Positions 7,668 to 14,575 of a DNA stretch of 64,000 bases are shown here, in pieces. The notes beneath the pieces were generated by a model. That model was not told where the DNA came from. It saw nothing but the letters and a program-made list of their open reading frames with translations, and searched no databases. Position 1 is the stretch's first letter. Each line of letters starts with the position of its first letter. The stretch comes from Variovorax sp. PBS-H4 (GTDB taxonomy: Bacteria; Pseudomonadota; Gammaproteobacteria; Burkholderiales; Burkholderiaceae_C), in assembly GCF_901827205.1 (NCBI RefSeq), contig NZ_LR594675.1, forward strand, positions 2,480,001 through 2,544,000. The letters run 5' to 3'. Made by a program: the position numbers and the translations under genes.

Positions 7668-8240
7668 TTACTTGGCGACGCCGATGCTCTGGTCGGCGGT
7701 GGACAGGAAGCCGGCGGCGGTGTTGACCGAGCCGGTGGCGATCACCGTCGAGTTCGACAGCTTGCCATTGCCTTGGGCGCCACCGATCTGCTGGCGAGCC
7801 GTCGACAGGAAACCGGCCGCGGTGTTGCTGGCGCCGTTGGCGATCACCGTCGAGTTCTCCACCACGCCGTTGTCCTTGGCGAAGCCCACGTCCTGCGTGG
7901 CGGTGCTGAGGAAGCCGGCCGCCACGTTGTTCAGGCCGTTGCCGATGACCGTGCTGTTCTTGATCTGCCCGTTTTGCGTGGCGCGGCCCACGCTCTGCGT
8001 CGCCGTCGACAGGAAGCCGGCGGCCGTGTTGTTGGCGCCATTGACGATCACGGTACTGTTGGTGATCTTGCCGCTCTGCTCGGCCACGCCGATGTTCTGG
8101 CGCGCCGTGGACAGGAAGCCGGCCGAGGTGTTGACGGCGCCGGTGGACAGCACGGTGGACCCCGTGATTTCCCCGGCCATGGCGCCGCCGAACACGAGAC
8201 CGAGAGCGACGAGGACGGAAGCTTTGCGGACGATTTGCAT
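7668..8240 (-). CDS. Secreted 34-residue tandem-repeat protein, copy 2
   Basis: The predicted protein has 190 residues. A Sec signal peptide (cleavage near GAMAG) is followed by four full 34-residue repeats and an 18-residue partial one. The repeats are very regular: each begins N(T/V)xAGFLSTAxQxxGxA and ends NSTVIxNG. This register suggests a stacked beta structure with Asn and Ser/Thr ladders. It has its own conserved promoter element and terminator, consistent with abundant expression. It is a tandem duplicate of the gene at 6889-7461, and the DNA similarity extends into the promoter. I do not know the family. Export by the CsgG-like lipoprotein encoded downstream is a hypothesis from context. 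Confidence 0.77.
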   Translation of the reverse strand: MQIVRKASVLVALGLVFGGAMAGEITGSTVLSTGAVNTSAGFLSTARQNIGVAEQSGKITNSTVIVNGANNTAAGFLSTATQSVGRATQNGQIKNSTVIGNGLNNVAAGFLSTATQDVGFAKDNGVVENSTVIANGASNTAAGFLSTARQQIGGAQGNGKLSNSTVIATGSVNTAAGFLSTADQSIGVAK

Positions 8241-8311
8241 GATGATCTCCTGAGAGTGAAGGAACGAGGTTGGTGGTGGGGCTTGCCGATTTGCCTGCCT
8301 TCCCGCTCCAT

Positions 8312-8340
8312 GGGTTGCGGCCGTTTTGGAAACGGTTCAA
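8312..8340 (-). promoter_or_regulatory. Shared ECF-type promoter motif upstream of repeat-protein copy 2
   Basis: On the minus strand this reads TTGAACC, 15 bases, GCAACCC, then CATGGAG, about 71 bases before the ATG at 8240. It is one of four occurrences in the first 11 kb. Confidence 0.72.
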
Positions 8341-8420
8341 ATGATTTTGGAGATGGATCGTCGCGAGAAGGGTTCGAGCCGATTTCGGGCGGGATGCGCG
8401 CCAGCGTAGGATGGCCCGCC

Positions 8421-9380
8421 ATGCTCGACAGGGCTCCGCCAGACCCGCCTCCCCACCCGCCGCGCCTGACGGGCTTGCGCGGCACCTTGAACGCGTTGCG
8501 CAACTTCGGGCTGGTGAATCTCGGCACGCCGGCTGCCGGCGAGTTCGACAGCTTCACGGCCAGCGACGGCCAGGTCGTTCCCGTGTACGTCCTCGGCAGC
8601 GGCCCGCCGCTGGTGCTGGTGCATGGCGTCGGGTGCTCGCATCGGGACTGGATGCCGGTCGCCCGACGGCTGGCGCGGCGCCATTGCGTCCTCGCCTGGG
8701 ATGCGCGCGGCCATGGCCATTGCCGGCCGGTGCGCGGCAGCATCACGCTGGCGCGCCTCGCCACCGACCTCGCCGAGATGCTCGACCACTTCGGGCTGCA
8801 GCGCGCGGTGCTGGTCGGGCATTCCATGGGTGCACTGACGTTGATGCAGTACCTGCATCTGCACGGCACCCGCCGGGTTGCCGCCGTGGCGCTGGTCGAC
8901 CAGTCGCCTCGCATCGTGACGGACGACAGCTGGCGCCTCGGCCTGTTCGGCGGCTGCAGCGCGGCGATGCTTTCGGGGCTGATCGCGGGCGCGCGCCAGG
9001 ACGTGGCCGAGGCGCTGCTGAACGAGGTCGGCGCGCTCGGAGGCGCCTGGCTCAGGCGCCAGCTCGGCGTCGAAAAGGCGCTCGGACGGATGCTGCGCCG
9101 GCGCCTGGGCAGCATCGACATCCAGCCGCTGCTCGATCTTGCCGAGTCGATGGCGCAGGCCGACTTCCGCACTTCGCTGTCGCGCCTGGACGCGCCGCTG
9201 CTGGTCGTGCTCGGGGCACGCAGCCCGCACTACGCCGGGTTGCCGCTCGACGCCTGGTATCGCGAGACGGTAAAGCATGCGCAGATCTCGGTCTACCCGC
9301 GTGCCGGCCATTCGCCGCATGTCAGCGAGCCGCTGCGCTTTGCGCGGGAGCTCGAGCGATTCCTGGATGATCACGCGTGA
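8421..9380 (+). CDS. Alpha/beta hydrolase
   Basis: The predicted protein has 319 residues. It shows the hydrolase fold order: PPLVLVHGVGCSHRDW (oxyanion HG), AWDARGHGHC, nucleophile elbow GHSMG, LLVVLGARSP near the acid position, and catalytic histidine in RAGHSPHVSEP. The substrate cannot be deduced. No export signal is evident, so it is probably cytoplasmic. It is divergent from the repeat-protein genes and convergent with the caspase gene, and is the only plus-strand gene in the first 11 kb. I chose the ATG at 8421; an in-frame ATG at 8394 would add nine residues. Its relation to the surrounding envelope genes is unclear. Confidence 0.8.
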   Translation: MLDRAPPDPPPHPPRLTGLRGTLNALRNFGLVNLGTPAAGEFDSFTASDGQVVPVYVLGSGPPLVLVHGVGCSHRDWMPVARRLARRHCVLAWDARGHGHCRPVRGSITLARLATDLAEMLDHFGLQRAVLVGHSMGALTLMQYLHLHGTRRVAAVALVDQSPRIVTDDSWRLGLFGGCSAAMLSGLIAGARQDVAEALLNEVGALGGAWLRRQLGVEKALGRMLRRRLGSIDIQPLLDLAESMAQADFRTSLSRLDAPLLVVLGARSPHYAGLPLDAWYRETVKHAQISVYPRAGHSPHVSEPLRFARELERFLDDHA

Positions 9381-9489
9381 TCGCGTCGATCTGCGGAGGG
9401 AGTGCGCAGGGAGTGCGGAGGCGCACCGCATGCCGGGCGTGGGTCCGGCGACCGGGATTCTTGTTGAGGTTTGCGAAGGCGGAACAACC

Positions 9490-10341
9490 CTACCCGCACC
9501 GCCCCTTGTCGTTCGACTTGAAGCAGAAGTCTGCCGTCAGGCTCGACGACTCCCACGGCACCTGCACGCGCCCGGTGTCTTCGGCCACGCCGATGCGCAC
9601 CCGTTTGAAGAGCTGCTCGATCTGCAGCCCCGGCGTCGGCAGATTGGCCAGCAGGTGGCGCGCATAGACGCTGTGCTTGCCGCTGGCGCCGTCGAGCGCC
9701 ACGCCGTTCGGCGCGGTCGAGAAGGCCACCAGCGTGCCGACAGGTGCATCGAGCGTTGCCAGCCCCCCTGGCGTTGCGCCGCGGAATTTCAGGCGCCGAC
9801 CATCCGGCCCGACGATCACGCCGCCGGCGAACGGGTTCACGCGGCAGGCGTCGAGCACCACGATGTTGATGCCGGTGCGGATCGCGCTGAGCCGGTCGAC
9901 GAACTCGCCGACATCCGCGCTTTGCCGCTGGATGTCCTCTTCGGTCAACGGGTCGGCGTCGATCGGCACCAGGTAGTTGCGGCCCTTTACCTGGACGCCG
10001 TGGCCGGCATAGAAAAGCATGCGGACCGACGCCTTGGGCGCGCGCATCGAAAACTCGCGCAGCGACTCGATCAGGTCCGGCAGCCGCGTGTCCTGGCGCA
10101 GCGTCACGTCGTAGCCGAGGCCGCGCAATGCAGTCGCGACCGCCGCCGCATCGCCCGGCGGGTTCTTGAGCGGTGCGGCGCGGTACGCGCCGTTGCCGAT
10201 CACCAGGGCGATGCGCGGCTCGGTGCCGTTGCCGTTTCCGGTGGCATTGGCAGAGGCGCCCATGGCGCGACCGACAAGTGGCAGCGCTGCGGCACCCAAG
10301 GCGCCTTGCAGCAGCGTTCGGCGGGTCAGCAGCGGGGTCAT
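9490..10341 (-). CDS. Tat-exported caspase-like protein (peptidase C14)
   Basis: The predicted protein has 283 residues. A twin-arginine signal (TRRTLLQGALGAAALPLVG) indicates export in folded form to the periplasm. A single caspase domain follows: RIALVIGNGAYRAAPLKNP, His114 in YAGHGVQVKGRNYLVP, Cys166 in VLDACRVNPFAG, and LVAFSTAPNG. It resembles the caspase half of the TssJ fusion at 1511-2818, but here no extra domain is attached. The gene starts five bases after the anti-sigma stop and is almost certainly in its operon. An exported protease co-transcribed with an anti-sigma could act in regulated proteolysis or on envelope targets; both ideas are inference. Bacterial caspase homologues usually prefer basic residues, but specificity cannot be read here. 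Confidence 0.82.
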   Translation of the reverse strand: MTPLLTRRTLLQGALGAAALPLVGRAMGASANATGNGNGTEPRIALVIGNGAYRAAPLKNPPGDAAAVATALRGLGYDVTLRQDTRLPDLIESLREFSMRAPKASVRMLFYAGHGVQVKGRNYLVPIDADPLTEEDIQRQSADVGEFVDRLSAIRTGINIVVLDACRVNPFAGGVIVGPDGRRLKFRGATPGGLATLDAPVGTLVAFSTAPNGVALDGASGKHSVYARHLLANLPTPGLQIEQLFKRVRIGVAEDTGRVQVPWESSSLTADFCFKSNDKGRCG

Positions 10342-10346
10342 CGCGG

Positions 10347-10964
10347 CTACTCCCGAGGCGGCACGCCGGGCGCCAGCGAGGCGGCCTGGACGATCGGCGC
10401 GCTCTGCACCTTGGCGAGCGCCGCTGCCTCGCTGCCCGCCGGCACCCGCAGGTAGTAGTCACCGAGCTGTCCCGGGCCACCCGCCAGTTCGCCGCCGACC
10501 TGGACCACCAGCATCCGGATGTCGGCCTCCTTGGCCTCGGGCGCAAAGCTGATCTTCAGCATCGGGCCCTCTTCGACGCGAACCGCGTTCAGGGCGCGGA
10601 TCTGGTCGGCGTCCTCGCGGGCGTTGCCCAGCAGATTCAGGATCACGCCGCCTTGCACCATCACGAGCGCCAGCCCGGCGATCGCATAGCTCGGGCGCAT
10701 GCCCAGGTTGCCGAAGAAGGCGCTGATGCGCTCGGCCAGGGTCGGGCGGTCGCCCTGGATCAGCCGCATGGCCCGGGCCAGGCCGATGGTCGGCGGCACG
10801 GCCGGGGCGCTTTCCTGGACCCGCGCCTGCAGCGAGCGGTACCAATCCAGCTCGCTCTTGGCCTCGGGGTGCTGTTGCAGGTAGGCATCGACCCAGGCAC
10901 GGTCTTCGGCTCCCAGCGAACCGTTGGCGTACCAGGGGAGCAGTTCTTCGAAGCGTTTGTTCAT
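10347..10964 (-). CDS. Membrane-anchored anti-sigma factor
   Basis: The predicted protein has 205 residues. The N-terminal cytoplasmic part (FEELLPWYANGSLGAEDRAW, then a helix to about residue 52) has the anti-sigma fold signature without the zinc-binding HxxxCxxC cysteines. One transmembrane helix lies near residues 95-113. The periplasmic C-terminus (MLKISFAPEAKEADIRMLVV, later GDYYLRVP) is the probable sensing part. It follows the ECF sigma gene by 78 bases and precedes the caspase gene by five. A copy of the shared promoter motif sits directly before its ATG, so it is probably made under control of the sigma factor it restrains. It may start downstream of the annotated ATG, given the very short leader. 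Confidence 0.78.
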   Translation of the reverse strand: MNKRFEELLPWYANGSLGAEDRAWVDAYLQQHPEAKSELDWYRSLQARVQESAPAVPPTIGLARAMRLIQGDRPTLAERISAFFGNLGMRPSYAIAGLALVMVQGGVILNLLGNAREDADQIRALNAVRVEEGPMLKISFAPEAKEADIRMLVVQVGGELAGGPGQLGDYYLRVPAGSEAAALAKVQSAPIVQAASLAPGVPPRE

Positions 10965-10973
10965 GATGCCGCT

Positions 10974-11001
10974 GGGTTGCGCGAGCCTTGCGGATGGTTC
11001 A
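10974..11001 (-). promoter_or_regulatory. Shared ECF-type promoter motif upstream of the anti-sigma gene
   Basis: On the minus strand this reads TGAACC, 15 bases, GCAACCC. It lies between the ECF gene and the anti-sigma ATG, leaving only about ten bases before the start codon, so the transcript would be leaderless or nearly so. It is the fourth match and ties the regulator locus to the same regulon. Confidence 0.65.
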
Positions 11002-11042
11002 CTTTATTTTTGCGCGCGTGCCGGGGAGATCGCAAGCGCCGC

Positions 11043-11639
11043 TCAGGAGGCGAGGGCACCCTTGCCTTCGGGCGCGCTTCCTTCGCTGCGCAGCAGGGAC
11101 TGCAGGCATTTCTTGATCTTCTGGCGGGCGTGGAACAGCCGCGTCTTGACGGTGCCCTCCGGGCAGTTCTGTATCTCTGCCACTTCGGCCAGCCCCATGC
11201 CTTCGTAGAAGACCAAGTGCAGGCATTCGCGGTGCTCGTCCGACAGCTTGCCCATGCAGTGTTGCACGCCTTCGCGCCGCTGCTTGCCCGCCAGTTCCGC
11301 GTAGCCGTCGGGCGTGTCCGAAGCGGTGACCTCGGCGATGTCCTCGAGATCGGCATGCACCTCGTCGGGCCGGCGCGCGCGGTAGACCATCAGCGCCTTT
11401 CTCCGCGCGATCCCGATCAGCCAGGTGGAAAACTGCGAATCGCCCCGAAATCGATCGGGATGGCGCCAGACCTCGTAGAGCGTGTCCACCAGCACTTCCT
11501 CGGCCCGCGCGTGGTCGCTCAGCATGTTGAGCGCATAGGCATAGACCCGCTGGCTGAACGCCTTGTAGAGCTGGCGAAACGCCGCCTGGTCTTCGCGGCC
11601 GATGCGTACGAGCAGCTGGTTGACCTCGTCGTTGTCCAT
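11043..11639 (-). CDS. ECF-type RNA polymerase sigma factor
   Basis: The predicted protein has 198 residues. Region 2 spans about residues 18-85 (FRQLYKAFSQRVYAYALNML, then RAEEVLVDTLYEVWRHPDRF and FSTWLIGIARRKAL). Region 4 spans about 128-180 (LSDEHRECLHLVFYEGMGL, then EGTVKTRLFHARQKIKKCL). Regions 1 and 3 are absent, as in ECF sigma factors. It is followed by a membrane anti-sigma and a secreted caspase. Four identical bipartite elements in the first 11 kb are the obvious candidate targets. No copy of the motif precedes this gene, so the sigma factor itself may be transcribed from a different promoter. Confidence 0.9.
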   Translation of the reverse strand: MDNDEVNQLLVRIGREDQAAFRQLYKAFSQRVYAYALNMLSDHARAEEVLVDTLYEVWRHPDRFRGDSQFSTWLIGIARRKALMVYRARRPDEVHADLEDIAEVTASDTPDGYAELAGKQRREGVQHCMGKLSDEHRECLHLVFYEGMGLAEVAEIQNCPEGTVKTRLFHARQKIKKCLQSLLRSEGSAPEGKGALAS

Positions 11640-11706
11640 GCAGGGTGATGGTGGCGGTGGCGGTGGCGGTGACGCAATATAGCGTCTCTGCCCGGATTTC
11701 CGGCAC

Positions 11707-12495
11707 TCATGTCACGCCTTGCTTGGCCAGCGCGCCCTCGATATCGGCCGCCAGCGCCAGCAGCGCGCCCGACAGCTCCTGCTCGACGCTGTGCACCGTC
11801 TCTGCCGTGGAGACGCTCAGGTTGAGTGCGTAGCGGGGCTGCCCCTCCCAGCGCAGCGGCACCGCGAGTGCCACCACCTCGGGCTGCCAGGCGGCGGCGC
11901 AGTAGCCGCGCTGCCGGACGCTCTGCATCGCGAGCTCGATCTCCTCGGCCAGCGTGGGCCATTGCCCCTTGCGGCGCTTCCTGAACAGCGCGAGCAATGC
12001 CTTGCGCCTGGGCTCGGGCGCGACGGCCAGGTAGGCGCGCCCGAGAGAGGTGAGCTCCATCGGCACGCGCTGCCCCGACACCACGCTGCGCAGGGAGACG
12101 CGCCGGTTGTAGCGGATCGACTCCAGGTACACCATCTCGTCTCGATCCGGCGCCGCCAGGCCGATGTTGATCCGGCGGGCCTCGGCCAGCGCGCGCATCT
12201 TCGGCGCGGCGATGCCCAGGATGGTGGAGCCCGAGCGCATGGCGTGGGCCAGGCTCAGCACTGCCGGGGCCAGCCGGTAGGCGCGGCGGCGGGCATCCAG
12301 GTGCAGCAGGCCGGTGCCCACCAGCGTCTGCGTGAGCCGGCTCACCGTGGAGCGCGACAGCCCGGTGCGGTCCGCCAGCTCGGCATTGCCCAGCAGCTCG
12401 GAGCCCGGCCGGAAGGCGCGCAGGATCTCCACGCCGCGCTCCAGCGACCGATTCGCGGGAGAGCGTCCCGGCTTTTCTTCAAGCGGATCCGTCAT
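11707..12495 (-). CDS. IclR-family transcriptional regulator
   Basis: The predicted protein has 262 residues. An N-terminal winged helix-turn-helix (RSLERGVEILRAF, then LADRTGLSRSTVSRLTQTLV) is followed by the IclR effector-binding domain (MRALAEARRINIGLAAPDRD, MVYLESIRYNRR, VPMELTSLGRAYLA, PEVVALAVPL). I chose the ATG at 12495; longer readings have no support. It lies at the 3' end of the catabolic operon, 73 bases after the dehydrogenase. It probably controls that operon, and the perfect inverted repeat at 18558-18576 is a candidate operator. The inducer is presumably an organic acid or its CoA pathway precursor, but the sequence does not say which. Confidence 0.88.
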   Translation of the reverse strand: MTDPLEEKPGRSPANRSLERGVEILRAFRPGSELLGNAELADRTGLSRSTVSRLTQTLVGTGLLHLDARRRAYRLAPAVLSLAHAMRSGSTILGIAAPKMRALAEARRINIGLAAPDRDEMVYLESIRYNRRVSLRSVVSGQRVPMELTSLGRAYLAVAPEPRRKALLALFRKRRKGQWPTLAEEIELAMQSVRQRGYCAAAWQPEVVALAVPLRWEGQPRYALNLSVSTAETVHSVEQELSGALLALAADIEGALAKQGVT

Positions 12496-12568
12496 GCGTC
12501 GCCTGCACCTCGTGTCACGCACATGCAGGCAATGATGGCACCGCTTCGCACGGACCGGCCCTGCGGCC

Positions 12569-13546
12569 TCAGCGGCGAGCCGATGCCAGCGCTTCCGGAT
12601 TGACGACCTCCACCAGGGTGCCGTCGGCGAACTGGTTGATGTGATCGAAGGCGATGCCGAAGTAGCGCTCGTAGTTGTCGCGCTCCACATAGCCGATGTG
12701 CGGCGTGCACAGGGCATTGGGCAGGCCCAGCAGCGGATGGCCGGTGCCTTGCAGGGGCTCTTCCTCGAACACGTCGACGGCCGCGAAGCCGGGGCGGCCG
12801 CGCCGCAGCGCGCGCTCCAGGGCGCCGGGCGCGATCAGCTCGGCGCGGCTGGTGTTCACCAGCAGGGCGTCGGGCTTCATGCGGTCCAGGTCTTCCTCGC
12901 GCACGATGCCGGCAGTGTGCGCGTTCAGCCGGACGTGAAGGCTGATCACGTCGCTCTCCGCGAAGAAGGCCTCGCGCGAGGGAGCGCACTCGAAGCCGTC
13001 GGCCAGCGCCGCCTGCGTCGAGGCCTCGCGGCCCCAGACCCAGACCTTCATGCCGAACACGCGGCCGTAAGCGGCCACCTGGCGGCCGATGCGGCCGTAG
13101 CTCCAGACGCCCAGGCGCTGGCCGCCGAGCTGTTGCCCCAGGTGCCCCTGCCAGAGTCCACGGCGCAGGCGGTGGGCTTCGTCGACCAGGTGGCGGCGGC
13201 TGGCCAGCGTCAGCGCCCAGGCCAGCTCTGCCGTCGAGGCGCCGGCGCCGCGGCCCTCGGCCACCACGATGCCGCGCGCGGTGCAGGCCGCCAGGTCCAC
13301 GTGGTCCGCCAGCTTGCCGGTCTGGCTGATCAGGCGCAGGCGGGGCAGGCGCTCGAGCAGGGCGGCGTCGATGCGCGTGCGCTCGCGCGTGAGCACGATG
13401 GCATCGGCATCGGCGAAGCGCGCCGCGAGTTCGTCGGTGCCCTTCACCGTGTCGTTGAAGATGTGGACCTCGTGGCCCGCGAGCTTGGCGAAGCAGGCGA
13501 GCGTGCGGACACAGTCCTGGTAATCGTCGGGAATGGCGATGCGCAT
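12569..13546 (-). CDS. D-2-hydroxyacid dehydrogenase family protein
   Basis: The predicted protein has 325 residues, close to the usual family length. The NAD-binding Rossmann segment is LGVWSYGRIGRQVAAYG, a slightly degenerate glycine motif. The catalytic set is visible: Arg in LLVNTSRAELI, Glu in DVFEEEPLQ, and His in LCTPHIGYVERDNYE. Members reduce 2-keto acids or oxidise D-2-hydroxyacids with NAD(P). The gene begins nine bases after the Bug receptor stop and belongs to the operon starting near 18481. Its exact substrate is unknown; with acyl-CoA enzymes in the operon it is probably a small organic acid. Confidence 0.88.
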   Translation of the reverse strand: MRIAIPDDYQDCVRTLACFAKLAGHEVHIFNDTVKGTDELAARFADADAIVLTRERTRIDAALLERLPRLRLISQTGKLADHVDLAACTARGIVVAEGRGAGASTAELAWALTLASRRHLVDEAHRLRRGLWQGHLGQQLGGQRLGVWSYGRIGRQVAAYGRVFGMKVWVWGREASTQAALADGFECAPSREAFFAESDVISLHVRLNAHTAGIVREEDLDRMKPDALLVNTSRAELIAPGALERALRRGRPGFAAVDVFEEEPLQGTGHPLLGLPNALCTPHIGYVERDNYERYFGIAFDHINQFADGTLVEVVNPEALASARR

Positions 13547-13555
13547 GAAAGGCTT

Positions 13556-14545
13556 TTATTGCAGTGTGATGCCCAGTTGCTGCACCGTACGCTTCCAGAG
13601 CGCCAGGTCATCCCGCACCAGCGCGGCGAACTCGGCCGGCGGCATGCCGCCGGGCTCGATGCCCTGGGCCTGGAAGATCTCTCGCACCTCGGTCGTGTCG
13701 AGCGCCCGCCGCACCTCGTCATAGACCCGCTGCATCACCGGCGCCGGCGTGCCGGCCTTGAGCAGCAAGCCATACCAGCCATGCACGTCGAAGCCCGGAT
13801 AGCCCTGCTCGGCGACCGTCGGCACGTCGGGCAGCCCGGCAAAGCGGGCCTTGGGCGCCACCGCCAGCGCGCGCAGCTTGCCGGCCTTGATCTGCGCGAG
13901 CGCGGAGCTCATGTCCAGGAACATGAACTGGATCTGCCCGCCGAGCAGGTCCTGCACCGCCGGGCCCGCGCCGCGGTAGGGCACATGGGTGGCGCGGATG
14001 CCTGCGCGCTGCGCGAAGAGCGCGGCACCCAGGTGCGCCGAGGTGCCGTTGCCCGAGGAGCCGTAGGACAGGCTGTCCGGCTTGGCCTTGCCCATCGCGA
14101 CCAGCTCGGCCAGCGTCTTGGCCGGGAATTCGGGCCGCACCACCACCGCATGCGGGATGAAGCCCACCACCGTGAGCGGCGCGAAGTCGCGCAGCGTGTC
14201 GAAAGGGTAGTTGGCCATCAGCGCCGGGTTGGTGACCGCGAGGATGGACGGAAAGACCAGTGTGTAGCCGTCGGCCGGCCCGCGCACCACCTCGCTCATG
14301 CCGATCACGCCGCCGCCGCCCGGCTTGTTGTCGACGATCACCGGCTGTCCCAGGCTCGTCGCCATGGTCTTGCCGATGGCGCGTGCCATCAGGTCCGTTG
14401 GGCCGCCGGCCGCGAAGGGCACGACGATGCGGATCGGTTTGGACGGGAAGTCCTGCGCACGCGCCGCCGGCGCCAGTGCTGCGAGCGCAAGGCCCGCGCC
14501 CAGCGAGGCGTTGAAATGGCGGCGCGAGAGGTGCATCGGGTTCAT
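13556..14545 (-). CDS. Bug/TctC-family periplasmic solute receptor
   Basis: The predicted protein has 329 residues with an AGGAG ribosome binding site. A Tat-like signal (LSRRHFNASLGAGLALAAL, cleaved near ARAQ) precedes a typical Bug receptor: PSKPIRIVVPFAAGGPTDLM, QPVIVDNKPGGGGVIG, ADGYTLVF, YGSSGNGTSAHLGAALF, THVPYRGAGPAVQDLLGGQI and GKLRALAV. Bug proteins bind carboxylates or other small polar solutes in the periplasm and are greatly expanded in Burkholderiales. No membrane components (TctA/TctB) are nearby, which is usual for orphan Bug receptors. It is one of two in this operon. The ligand cannot be predicted. Confidence 0.93.
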   Translation of the reverse strand: MNPMHLSRRHFNASLGAGLALAALAPAARAQDFPSKPIRIVVPFAAGGPTDLMARAIGKTMATSLGQPVIVDNKPGGGGVIGMSEVVRGPADGYTLVFPSILAVTNPALMANYPFDTLRDFAPLTVVGFIPHAVVVRPEFPAKTLAELVAMGKAKPDSLSYGSSGNGTSAHLGAALFAQRAGIRATHVPYRGAGPAVQDLLGGQIQFMFLDMSSALAQIKAGKLRALAVAPKARFAGLPDVPTVAEQGYPGFDVHGWYGLLLKAGTPAPVMQRVYDEVRRALDTTEVREIFQAQGIEPGGMPPAEFAALVRDDLALWKRTVQQLGITLQ

Positions 14546-14575
14546 GGGTGGTCTCCTGTTGTTGTCGAGTGATGC

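Noticed and set aside
6889..8240. Curlin (CsgA) subunits
   Set aside because: The 34-residue repeat lacks the curlin Ser-x5-Gln-x4-Asn-x5-Gln pattern and repeat length; only a functional analogy is proposed.
10347..10964. Zinc-binding anti-sigma (ZAS) factor
   Set aside because: The HxxxCxxC motif is absent, though the rest of the anti-sigma pattern is present.
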